Assembly: GCA_900542255.1 (NCBI GenBank)
Contig: UQMR01000016.1
Location: 1-38,775, forward strand
Length of the DNA: 38,775 nucleotides
Source of the DNA: an uncultured Porphyromonadaceae bacterium
GTDB taxonomy: Bacteria > Bacteroidota > Bacteroidia > Bacteroidales > Barnesiellaceae_A
Reading direction: 5' to 3'
Shown: positions 23,809-31,650 of the stretch, in pieces
Layout of the letters: the number at the start of each line of letters is the position of its first letter
Numbering within the stretch: the first letter of the stretch is position 1
Notes under the pieces: model-generated
Databases searched by the model: none
Told to the model about the DNA's origin: nothing
What the model saw: only the letters and a program-made list of their open reading frames with translations
Made by a program: the position numbers and the translations under genes

Positions 23809-26298
23809 TTACTCCAAGTCGACAACCGTGATGCCGGCTCCTCCCAGCTGTATGTGTTCGTCGGCAAAATGTGCTACGCCGCTTACGCCTTTCAGATATT
23901 GTCGTATGGCGCTGCGCAGTGCCCCCGTACCCGTGCCGTGCAAGATTCTCACCCGGCTGCAACTTACCTGTATGGCGTCGTCTATGAAGTAGGCTATGGC
24001 TTGTATGGCCTCATCGACCCTCATGCCGCGGACGTCTATCTCGTTAGTAAACGAGAGTTGTTTCTCTCGCATGTCTTCGTAGGTCGATGCACTGATGAAT
24101 GTTGTCTTTTGAGCGGCACTGTTTTTTATGGCTTTGTGTTGGGTCTTTTCCAGACGGTCGAGTTTTATTTTCGACTGTACGAGCCCAAAGGCCACTGTCG
24201 CCTCCTTGCTGCCTACTGCCAGCACCTCGCCCACGGCGGTTTCGCCTTTGATTCTCACGGCATCTCCTACGGCAATGGGCGTGTCGCTACTTGCACCGGT
24301 ACTGTTCTGGCGCTCTGTGGTGCCGGCTTTTGCTTCTTTTTGTTTCTGCCGGCGATGCAGTCTCTTTATCTCGTGTTCTATCTTGTCGTGTGAGTCGGGT
24401 CTGTTTTCATCCTGCATTTGCGCCTTATATTCTTCGAGTTTCCGGCGCGCCTCTTTGGTAGCTTCTTTGTCGGCCTGAGACTCCTTGATGGTGCGAATGG
24501 TGTTTTCTATCTGGGCGTTGGTCTCGGCGAGGAGCGAGCGGGCCTCTTGCCGGGCTTTGGCAATCCATTCTTTGCGCTCCTTGTCTATTCGTTCGAGGTT
24601 TTGGGCATATCGGGCGGTGAGCTCTTCGAGTTGCTTCTCTTTGAGCCGGATGTTTTGCCGCTTGTTTTCCCAATAACGTTTGTCGCGGACGATGTCTTGC
24701 AGGTACTTGTCCATCGAAATGTAGTCTCTTCCTACAATCTCCGAGGCTTCGGCTATGACCTCTTCGGGCAGGCCTATTTTCCGGGCGATTTCTATGGCAA
24801 AGGAGCTGCCCGGGTTGCCTATGGAGAGGATAAACAACGGTTGCATCTTGTGCCGGTCGTAGAGCATGGCGCCGTTGACGATGCCCTCGGTATCTTCGGC
24901 AAACTTTTTCAGGTTCTGGTAGTGGGTGGTGATAACGCCGAATGAGCGGTGGCTGTTGAAGCGGTCGAGCAGGGCCTCGGCTATGGCACCTCCTATTTGC
25001 GGTTCGGTGCCTCCGCCAAATTCGTCGATGAGCAGCAGGGAGCGTTCGTCGCAATGTCTTACACACTGCTTCATGTGTGCGAGGTGCGAGCTATATGTGC
25101 TCAGGTCGTCTTCTATCGATTGTTCGTCACCTATGTCTATGAATATTTTGTCGAATATACCCATGTGCGAGTTATCGTACATAGGCACCGGCATACCGCA
25201 TTGCATCATATATTGCAACAGTCCCACGGTTTTGAGGCATACCGATTTGCCTCCGGCATTGGGTCCCGATATGAGCAGGATGCGGTTGTTGCTGTCGAGA
25301 TGGATGTCGAGCGGTACGGGCGTTTTGCCTTGTTTCTGCAAGGCCAGCATCAGGAGCGGGTGTATGGCATGGTACCACTCTATCTGACACTCTTTCTCGA
25401 TGTGTGGCAACCGGGCATCTATCTCTATCGAAAACAGTGCCTTGGCACGTATGTAATCGATACGGGCGAGGAAGTCGTACGATGCGGCTATCTCGTCGAT
25501 GTGCGGGCGTAGTGTGTCGGTAAAGGCCGTGAGGATGCGCACTATCTCGTGCCGTTCCTCTATTTCCAGCTCGCGTACGTGGTTGTTTGCCTCTACGACC
25601 TCGGCGGGTTCTATAAACACCGTTTTCCCGCTGGCCGACTCATCGTGTACGATACCGCTGATTTTCCGTTTGAAAGAGGGTGCAACGGGTATTACCAGCC
25701 TGCCGTCGCGTACCGAGGGGGTTACGTCGCGGTCGACATACCCGTCGTTTTGTGCGCGTCGCAATATGCCCGATAGAATCTGTGATATACTCGATATGGT
25801 TGCCGAGATGTTGCGGCGTATGCTTTGCAGCGTTGGCGAGGCATTGTCTTTTACCGTACCATTCTTGTCTATGATGCGGTCTATCTCGGCAATGAGGCGC
25901 GGGTAGGTGGCTACTCCCTGCGCCTGCTCTGTGAGGTAAGGGTAGGGGGGCTGTTCGCCCTCATCGGTGTGGAAAAAGGCTACGGTGCGCCTGATGGTAT
26001 CTAACGAGCGACGCAGGTCGTGCAGCTCTTTTACTTCTATGAAGGTGCCTTCTATGCGCACCCGGCGCAACATGGGTTTTACGTCGAAAAAGCACTCCGA
26101 GGGAAATTCGCTGTCGCTGCGTAGAATTTGCATCATCTCGTCGGTGAGATGCAGGTGTTCTGTAATGGCACGATAATCGGTCATGAAGCTCATCTCGTTG
26201 ACAAGCTCACGTCCCAAGCTGCCTAAGCAGCGATTTTGCAAAATTTCTCGTATTTGGTCGAACCCTACTTTCTGTTCGTAATTGTCGGGATATATCAC
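23809..26298 (-). CDS. mutS2: MutS2 family ATPase/endonuclease
   Basis: MutS2 lacks the mismatch-recognition domain of MutS. It has been linked to suppression of recombination and, in Bacillus, to rescue of collided ribosomes. The 829-residue protein shows a helical core domain (1-320), Walker A S-G-P-N-A-G-G-K-S at 344-352, Walker B L-L-L-I-D-E-F-G-G-G-T, a long charged coiled coil (about 520-670), and a C-terminal Smr domain (~755-829) with D-V-R-G-M-R-V-D-E-A and H-G-T-G-T-G-A-L. The Smr H-G-T-G motif and the D-x-R element are present, so nuclease or RNA-cleaving activity is plausible. A TACTTTTG box lies 25 bases upstream. Confidence 0.95.
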   Translation of the reverse strand: MIYPDNYEQKVGFDQIREILQNRCLGSLGRELVNEMSFMTDYRAITEHLHLTDEMMQILRSDSEFPSECFFDVKPMLRRVRIEGTFIEVKELHDLRRSLDTIRRTVAFFHTDEGEQPPYPYLTEQAQGVATYPRLIAEIDRIIDKNGTVKDNASPTLQSIRRNISATISSISQILSGILRRAQNDGYVDRDVTPSVRDGRLVIPVAPSFKRKISGIVHDESASGKTVFIEPAEVVEANNHVRELEIEERHEIVRILTAFTDTLRPHIDEIAASYDFLARIDYIRAKALFSIEIDARLPHIEKECQIEWYHAIHPLLMLALQKQGKTPVPLDIHLDSNNRILLISGPNAGGKSVCLKTVGLLQYMMQCGMPVPMYDNSHMGIFDKIFIDIGDEQSIEDDLSTYSSHLAHMKQCVRHCDERSLLLIDEFGGGTEPQIGGAIAEALLDRFNSHRSFGVITTHYQNLKKFAEDTEGIVNGAMLYDRHKMQPLFILSIGNPGSSFAIEIARKIGLPEEVIAEASEIVGRDYISMDKYLQDIVRDKRYWENKRQNIRLKEKQLEELTARYAQNLERIDKERKEWIAKARQEARSLLAETNAQIENTIRTIKESQADKEATKEARRKLEEYKAQMQDENRPDSHDKIEHEIKRLHRRQKQKEAKAGTTERQNSTGASSDTPIAVGDAVRIKGETAVGEVLAVGSKEATVAFGLVQSKIKLDRLEKTQHKAIKNSAAQKTTFISASTYEDMREKQLSFTNEIDVRGMRVDEAIQAIAYFIDDAIQVSCSRVRILHGTGTGALRSAIRQYLKGVSGVAHFADEHIQLGGAGITVVDLE

Positions 26299-26322
26299 GT
26301 TGGTGTTCCAATTTTAGTGCTG

Positions 26323-26330
26323 CAAAAGTA
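26323..26330 (-). promoter_or_regulatory. Putative -7 box for mutS2
   Basis: On the minus strand TACTTTTG matches TAnnTTTG, 25 bases before the mutS2 start. No TTTG is seen at the expected -33 position. Confidence 0.45.
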
Positions 26331-26508
26331 ATAAAATATTGTCATATTGCAGCCCTTCGTCGCTCTCCGTTGAAATGGATGTGGAGAGATATGCCGTAGC
26401 TCTGTTGTTACGGCCGTTTTGTCGTTCCGGATTGCATGGCAGGGTGGTGCGGCGGTCATTTTGTACCGATATATGGTGTTGGTGTAGCACTATGTGTTGA
26501 AATATACA

Positions 26509-26554
26509 TTATGCGTGAAAAAATCATAATATATTGCTTTTATGCGTCAAAATC
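26509..26554 (+). repeat. Direct repeat upstream of the candidate RNA promoter
   Basis: TTATGCGTGAAAAAATC (26509-26525) and TTATGCGTCAAAATC (26540-26554) share TTATGCGT and an A-rich tail ending ATC. Start points are 31 bases apart, about three helical turns, so proteins bound to both would lie on one DNA face. The second copy ends at the -33 region of the promoter at 26579. Confidence 0.5.
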
Positions 26555-26555
26555 C

Positions 26556-26586
26556 TTTTATGATATTGAAAAGTTTAGTATATTTG
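26556..26586 (+). promoter_or_regulatory. Promoter of the candidate structured RNA
   Basis: TATATTTG (26579-26586) is a full TAnnTTTG match. TTTT at 26556-26559 stands in for TTTG at the correct 19-base spacing. Transcription would start near 26592. Confidence 0.65.
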
Positions 26587-26591
26587 CATCG

Positions 26592-26815
26592 TGAGGATGG
26601 CAAGTGGCTTTCTCATAAATTAAAGAAAAGTATAATATTTGTAGTATTTTGATTGTAATATACTTTCTTTAACACACCCAAATTTGATTGCTTTGTTTAA
26701 TTATATGGTATAAATCGATGTATCCAAAAAGGGATAAAGTGGTAAAATTTATCCCTTGTCCATCTCCAAATGGATTCCGACGGGTTAGACTGAGAAGTTC
26801 AGCCCGTCTTTTTTT
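26592..26815 (+). ncRNA. Candidate structured non-coding RNA (~220 nt)
   Basis: The transcript predicted from the promoter ends at a strong terminator and has no convincing coding frame (longest about 30 codons). Its 5' GATGGCAAG (26596-26604) can pair with 3' CTTGTCCATC (26755-26764) with one bulge, closing the molecule. Inside are a 12-pair hairpin with one bulged A (26622-26634 with 26659-26670) and an 8-pair hairpin (26731-26738 with 26748-26755, sharing one base with the closing helix). The terminator follows. Closing helix plus inner hairpins recall regulatory RNAs such as 6S, but I cannot assign a family. A 5' leader of the TetR gene, 350 bases on, is less likely because the terminator intervenes. 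Confidence 0.55.
26779..26815 (+). terminator. Rho-independent terminator with GAGA loop
   Basis: Arms GACGGG (26779-26784) and CCCGTC (26803-26808) continue inward through wobble pairs and one mismatch to ACT/AGT closing a GAGA tetraloop. Seven T follow (26809-26815). Confidence 0.85.
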
Positions 26816-27080
<265 letters not shown>

Positions 27081-27111
27081 TTGACAACCTCTTTGCTATA
27101 CTCTATCTTTG
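27081..27111 (+). promoter_or_regulatory. Promoter of the TetR-efflux operon
   Basis: TTGAC (27081-27085) precedes TATCTTTG (27104-27111), a full TAnnTTTG box, at 20 bases from the TTG. The start would be near 27118. Because this promoter lies over the beginning of the longest possible TetR frame, the start codon at 27168 is preferred. Confidence 0.75.
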
Positions 27112-27122
27112 TATTAACAGGC

Positions 27123-27133
27123 TTGTTAAACAA
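27123..27133. promoter_or_regulatory. Small dyad at the transcription start, possible TetR operator
   Basis: TTGTT and AACAA flank a single A. The site falls at about +6 to +16 of the predicted transcript, where an autorepressor commonly binds. Five-base arms are short, so this is weak. Confidence 0.3.
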
Positions 27134-27167
27134 CCTTGATAGTAATCGTCGTAAGGAGGAGATAACT

Positions 27168-27818
27168 ATGAATGGAAAACACTCGCCACTCAGTAAAGAT
27201 ACCGAGCAGGCGATACTGCTTGCAGCCGAGCAAGAGTTTATGTCGCGAGGTTATGAAGGCGCCAAGACGGTGACGATAGCCCATAACGCCGGCGTGACTC
27301 ATGCTATGCTGCATTACTATTTCGGAACGAAAGAGCGGTTGTTCAACAAGATTTTCAACGAGAAAATAGCTCTGTTGTCCAAGATGGTTACCGACGTCAT
27401 TTTTAAGCCCGATATGACACCGTTGGAGAAGATAACGGCAGTTGTCGACCGCCATTTTGAATTTTTGGTGAAGCACCCCGATTTGCCGCGCTTTCTGCTG
27501 AATGAGCTTGCTCATAATACCGGGCGGCGCAGGTTGATGGAACACAAGTTGCGTTTTGCATGGTCGAAGGTATTGCCTCCGTTGCAACGCGACTGGGATA
27601 AGATGATTGTAGAAGAGGGTATGAAACCTATCAGCATTGTAGACTTTATCATGGATGTAGTGTCGTTGAATTTGTTTGTCTTTTTGGCATTGCCGGTGTT
27701 GGATGTGATTATCGAGAATTACTACGGTTCGCGGGAGGCTTTCTTCGAAGCCCGCAAGCGTGAGAATGTAAAGATAATCATGCAACGGCTGTTGCAAAAT
27801 AATAATGCGTATGAATAG
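27168..27818 (+). CDS. TetR family transcriptional regulator
   Basis: The 216-residue protein starts at ATG 27168, preceded after 8 bases by AAGGAGG (27153-27159), a strong Shine-Dalgarno that is unusual in Bacteroidota. The N-terminal helix-turn-helix covers residues ~10-55 (A-I-L-L-A-A-E-Q-E-F, then A-G-V-T-H-A-M-L-H-Y-Y-F-G-T-K-E-R-L-F). The remaining helices form the ligand and dimer domain. It heads the operon of a YbhGFSR-like exporter, as CecR (YbiH) controls ybhGFSR in E. coli. It probably represses the operon, itself included, and is released by a compound the pump exports. The ligand is unknown. Its stop overlaps the next start. Confidence 0.9.
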   Translation: MNGKHSPLSKDTEQAILLAAEQEFMSRGYEGAKTVTIAHNAGVTHAMLHYYFGTKERLFNKIFNEKIALLSKMVTDVIFKPDMTPLEKITAVVDRHFEFLVKHPDLPRFLLNELAHNTGRRRLMEHKLRFAWSKVLPPLQRDWDKMIVEEGMKPISIVDFIMDVVSLNLFVFLALPVLDVIIENYYGSREAFFEARKRENVKIIMQRLLQNNNAYE

Positions 27819-29103
27819 GATTGTGATAATGTGTATGTGTTGCGTGTGCAGTTTGTTGCAAGTCGCAGCACAGGTGACGGTAGAAGATTGCCAGCGTATG
27901 GCGCGGGAAAACTATCCGCTCATTAAGCAATATGATTTGATAGACAAGATGACTGGCTTGTCGCTGTCCAATGCGGCCAAGGCATATTTGCCCCGGATAA
28001 CCTTGTCGGCACAGGCAACATACCAGTCGGATGTTGTTGCATTCCCCTCGGAGATAGAGTCTCTCTTCTCAAAAATGGGAGTCGATATGAAGGGGCTTAA
28101 CCGTGACCAATATAAGGTCATGCTCGACGTGAGCCAGATTATATGGGACGGCGGCGCTACCCAAGCTCGTAAAGAAGTGGAGCGGGCAGAAGGCGAGGTG
28201 TCGCGGCAAAGCATCGCCGTAGAGCTGTATGCTTTGGGCAAAAGGGTAAACGACCTTTACTTCGGCATTCTCCTGCTGGAGGAACAGCTGGCGCAGAATG
28301 ACGAGATGAAGCGGCTCCTGCAAGAGAATTACAACAGCGTGTCGGCCATGGTATCGAATGGCGTGGCATTGCCGAGTGACCTCGATGCCGTTGAGGTGGA
28401 GTTGCTTACCACGCAGCAGCAGCGGGTGCAGATAGAGTCGTCGCTGGCAGTCTATCGCAAGATGCTTGCCATACTGGTAGGCGATGACAGCATAGAGAAA
28501 GCTGCGATTGCCAAGCCGGCCTATTCGGAGGTGTGGATGGAAACCGGTATCGACGAGCGTCCCGAGATGCGGTTGTATGATGCGCAGATTGCTCGCTTAG
28601 AGGCACAGCGGCGAGGTATAAAGGCCTCTGTCATGCCTCAGTTCGGCGCCTTTGCACAGGGATTTTACGGCAATCCGGGCTTGAATATGTTTGAGGATAT
28701 GGTAGAGAATCGCTGGACGTGGAACTATATCGTCGGCGTAAGGTTGCAATGGAACATAAGCGGCTTTTACACTCATAAGAACAGCCTCTCCAAGATAGAG
28801 CTGGCTCGCAGGCAAGTCGAAAATACCCGCGAGACCTTCCGTTTCAATACGGCCCTGCAACTCTCTGAGGAGCGGCAGACCGTCGAACGCTTGCAGAAGG
28901 TTACTGCCGACGATGACAAAATCATAGCCTTGCGTACCTCGATACGCCAGGCCGCCGAGGCAAAACTGAAAAATGGCGTGATAAGTGTGAGCGACCTCCT
29001 GGCGGAGCTCACCAAGGAAAACAATGCAAAAATAACGCGCTCGATACACGAGATAGAGTTGCTGAAAAGTATTTACGATATAAAACTGACACGTAATGAA
29101 TAG
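27811..29103 (+). CDS. TolC-like outer-membrane efflux protein
   Basis: The product is an outer-membrane channel for the exporter. I start at 27811 because ATGAATAG there gives the same 8-base stop/start overlap as the next junction; ATG at 27805 adds two residues. A signal peptide (to ~residue 20, ...LLQVAAQ) precedes a 410-residue mature protein with two OEP-like halves, long amphipathic helices, and the usual V-T-V-E-D-C-Q-R-M-A-R-E-N-Y-P start and N-G-V-I-S-V-S-D-L-L-A-E near the end. It would pair with the HlyD-like lipoprotein next door. Confidence 0.93.
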   Translation: MNRIVIMCMCCVCSLLQVAAQVTVEDCQRMARENYPLIKQYDLIDKMTGLSLSNAAKAYLPRITLSAQATYQSDVVAFPSEIESLFSKMGVDMKGLNRDQYKVMLDVSQIIWDGGATQARKEVERAEGEVSRQSIAVELYALGKRVNDLYFGILLLEEQLAQNDEMKRLLQENYNSVSAMVSNGVALPSDLDAVEVELLTTQQQRVQIESSLAVYRKMLAILVGDDSIEKAAIAKPAYSEVWMETGIDERPEMRLYDAQIARLEAQRRGIKASVMPQFGAFAQGFYGNPGLNMFEDMVENRWTWNYIVGVRLQWNISGFYTHKNSLSKIELARRQVENTRETFRFNTALQLSEERQTVERLQKVTADDDKIIALRTSIRQAAEAKLKNGVISVSDLLAELTKENNAKITRSIHEIELLKSIYDIKLTRNE

Positions 29104-30001
29104 GTTGACAACGAATTTTTGGGTGGCGGCATGTCTGCTCCTTGCGCTGCCGGGCTGTAACAACGATAGCGATTTCGAGGCGGCGGGAACGTTCGAGGCT
29201 ACCGAGGTAACGGTATCGAGTGAGGCTTCGGGGCGTATATTGTGGCTGAATTTGGCCGAGGGTGATACGGTCTTGCCCCATACGGTGGTAGGCGTGATAG
29301 ACTCGGTGCAGTTGTATCTTGCCAAGTTGCAGGCCGAACAGTCGCTCGCCTCGGCGCGCAGCAGCCGGCCCGATGTGGAGAAGCAGATTGCCGTTCTGAA
29401 AGAGCAACTTGCCAAGCAGGAATATGAGCGTGCCCGCGTAGAAAAACTGGTAGAGGCCAAGGCGGCAACTACCAAGCAGCTCGATGACGTGGTGGCACAG
29501 ATAGCTCTCTTGCGCAGCCAACTGGCAGCACAAGAGTCGGCATTGCGCAATAATGCGGGGAGTGCCGATGCTCTGGTGGCGCAGGCCGAATTGCAGGTAG
29601 CGCAGGCCGCAGACAGGTTGGCAAAATGCAAGATATATTCGCCTTTGGCCGGTACGGTGCTGGCACGGTATGTCGAGGCCGGCGAATTTGCCGTGCAAGG
29701 CATGCCTCTCTTTAAGGTAGCCGATATGCGTCATCTCTTTCTGAGGGCATACGTCACCTCGGTGCAACTCGCCGACATGGTTCTGGGCGATACCGTAACC
29801 GTATATGCCGATTTCGGCGGTGACAAACGGCGCGAATATACCGGTACGGTGGCGTGGATTTCGTCAGAGAGCGAGTTTACGCCCAAGAGCATCCCTACGA
29901 AAGACGATAGAGCCAATCTTGTGTATGCCGTGAAGGTTGCCGTAGAAAACGATGGCTACATAAAGCTGGGCATGTACGGAGAGATAGAATTGCGTAAATG
30001 A
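29096..30001 (+). CDS. HlyD/YbhG-like periplasmic adaptor lipoprotein
   Basis: The 301-residue membrane fusion protein has a lipobox L-A-L-P-G-C with C21, so it is lipid-anchored rather than held by a helix. A lipoyl-like half (G-T-F-E-A-T-E-V-T-V-S-S-E-A-S-G-R-I) comes first, then a long coiled-coil hairpin (~residues 75-185, rich in Q, A and E), then the second lipoyl half (I-Y-S-P-L-A-G-T-V-L) and a beta-barrel. It links the inner-membrane permeases to the TolC-like channel. It overlaps the TolC gene by 8 bases; the first ATPase gene follows 1 base after its stop. Confidence 0.94.
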   Translation: MNRLTTNFWVAACLLLALPGCNNDSDFEAAGTFEATEVTVSSEASGRILWLNLAEGDTVLPHTVVGVIDSVQLYLAKLQAEQSLASARSSRPDVEKQIAVLKEQLAKQEYERARVEKLVEAKAATTKQLDDVVAQIALLRSQLAAQESALRNNAGSADALVAQAELQVAQAADRLAKCKIYSPLAGTVLARYVEAGEFAVQGMPLFKVADMRHLFLRAYVTSVQLADMVLGDTVTVYADFGGDKRREYTGTVAWISSESEFTPKSIPTKDDRANLVYAVKVAVENDGYIKLGMYGEIELRK

Positions 30002-30002
30002 T

Positions 30003-30914
30003 ATGGATGCCATAGTAACCGACCGTCTGACCCGCAGTTACGGCCCTGTAAATGCGCTGAAAGATGTGACTTTCACGGTGCATCGCGGCGAGCTGTATGG
30101 TATTATCGGCGCCGACGGTGCCGGCAAGACCACGTTGTTCAGAATCTTGGCAACCCTCATATTACCCGACGGCGGGCAGGCATGGGTAGATGGTTACGAT
30201 GTAAAAGGGCAATACAAGGAGATAAGGCGGCGTCTCGGCTACATGCCCGGGAGGTTCTCGCTTTATCAGGATTTGAGCGTAGAGGAGAATTTGTCATTCT
30301 ATGCATCGGTCTTCGGCACCACCATCAAGGAGAATTATGCTTTGGTAGCCCCCATATACAGTCAGATAGAGCCTTTCGCGAGACGCAAGGCCGGCAATCT
30401 CTCGGGAGGTATGAAACAGAAGCTCGCTCTTTGCTGTGCATTGATACATAAGCCGTCGGTACTTCTCCTCGATGAGCCTACGACAGGAGTCGACCCCGTG
30501 AGCCGACAGGAGTTCTGGGATATGCTCGACACCTTGCGCGGTTACGGAATAACGATACTCGTATCTACACCCTATATGGACGAGGCCAACCGCTGCGACC
30601 GCATCGCCCTGATGCGGGAGGGCGAGTTTATGCAGGTAGATACACCACAGCATATAATAGCCTCGTATAACGATATGTTGTGGGCGGCCGAGAGCGAAGA
30701 GATGTATAGGCTGTTGGGCGATATAAGAAATTTCGAGGGGGTCAAGCGGTGTTACACATTCGGTGTAGAGCATCACTTTACGGCCGATGCCGATGTGGCG
30801 GAACGGCTGCGGGCATACCTTGCAACTTGCGGGCATCGCAATTTGGTCATACGCCGGGTTGCCGCTACGATTGAAGATTGTTACATGCAACTTGAAGATA
30901 AATATCATGGATAG
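30003..30914 (+). CDS. ABC transporter ATPase, YbhF N-half-like
   Basis: The 303-residue nucleotide-binding subunit has Walker A G-A-D-G-A-G-K-T at 36-43, a canonical signature L-S-G-G-M at 133-137, and Walker B L-L-L-D-E-P at 154-159. The H-loop histidine is missing: the place reads V-S-T-P-Y-M-D-E-A with P190. After the ATPase core comes an ~80-residue C-terminal domain. In E. coli the two ATPase halves are fused in YbhF; here they are separate genes overlapping by 8 bases. Its lost switch histidine suggests that one of the two composite sites is weak. Confidence 0.93.
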   Translation: MDAIVTDRLTRSYGPVNALKDVTFTVHRGELYGIIGADGAGKTTLFRILATLILPDGGQAWVDGYDVKGQYKEIRRRLGYMPGRFSLYQDLSVEENLSFYASVFGTTIKENYALVAPIYSQIEPFARRKAGNLSGGMKQKLALCCALIHKPSVLLLDEPTTGVDPVSRQEFWDMLDTLRGYGITILVSTPYMDEANRCDRIALMREGEFMQVDTPQHIIASYNDMLWAAESEEMYRLLGDIRNFEGVKRCYTFGVEHHFTADADVAERLRAYLATCGHRNLVIRRVAATIEDCYMQLEDKYHG

Positions 30915-31644
30915 TGTAATCAGGGTAGAAGAGCTCACCAAGCGTTTCGGCAACTTTACGGCTGTCGACCATATCACCTTCTCGGTAGAGCGCGGTGAAA
31001 TTTTTGGCTTCCTGGGCGCTAACGGTGCGGGCAAGACTACCGCCATGAGAATGTTGTGCGGGCTGAGTCGCCCTACCTCGGGACGAGGTTTTGTGGCGGG
31101 GTACAACATAGAGACACAATATGAAGATATAAAGAACAATATAGGGTATATGAGCCAACGCTTCTCGCTGTATGAAGACTTGAAGGTGTGGGAGAACATA
31201 CGGCTTTTCGGCGGCATCTACGGGGTCGGCGAGAGGGAGATAAAAGACCGTACCGACGAGTTGCTGGCCGAGCTTCACTTCGAGAAAGAACGCAATGCCT
31301 ATGTCAAGTCGTTGCCCCTGGGCTGGAAGCAAAAGTTGGCCTTCTCGGTGGCTATATTCCACCGTCCCCGCATTGTTTTTCTCGATGAGCCTACCGGGGG
31401 TGTCGACCCTGCGACACGCCGGCAGTTTTGGGAGATGATATATGCGGCGGCAGAGCAAGGCATCACCATATTTGTCACTACACACTATATGGATGAGGCC
31501 GAGTATTGCAATAGAGTTTCTATCATGGTAGACGGGCGCATCGGTGCATTGGACACACCTCGCAGACTGAAAAGCGATTTTGGTGTATCTACGATGGACG
31601 AGGTGTTCAGGGCTTTGGCACGGAACGCATGGCGAAAAGAATAG
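30907..31644 (+). CDS. ABC transporter ATPase, YbhF C-half-like
   Basis: The start at 30907 gives 245 residues and overlaps the previous gene as ATGGATAG; the frame is open for 40 more codons upstream, within the previous gene. Walker A is G-A-N-G-A-G-K-T at 37-44, Walker B V-F-L-D-E-P, and the H-loop histidine is present (H193 in T-T-H-Y-M-D-E-A). The signature motif is degenerate: L-P-L-G-W in place of L-S-G-G-Q. It thus complements the first ATPase, and a heterodimer would have one normal and one impaired composite site. It powers the two permeases downstream. Confidence 0.93.
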   Translation: MDSVIRVEELTKRFGNFTAVDHITFSVERGEIFGFLGANGAGKTTAMRMLCGLSRPTSGRGFVAGYNIETQYEDIKNNIGYMSQRFSLYEDLKVWENIRLFGGIYGVGEREIKDRTDELLAELHFEKERNAYVKSLPLGWKQKLAFSVAIFHRPRIVFLDEPTGGVDPATRRQFWEMIYAAAEQGITIFVTTHYMDEAEYCNRVSIMVDGRIGALDTPRRLKSDFGVSTMDEVFRALARNAWRKE

Positions 31645-31650
31645 CATGTT

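Noticed and set aside
26560..26652. 30-codon frame over the candidate RNA promoter and 5' part
   Set aside because: Its start lies upstream of the -7 box, so it could not be translated from that promoter, and the product shows no features.
27081..27167. Upstream extension of the TetR protein by 29 residues
   Set aside because: The extension covers the promoter; the strong AAGGAGG and normal TetR N-terminus fix the start at 27168.
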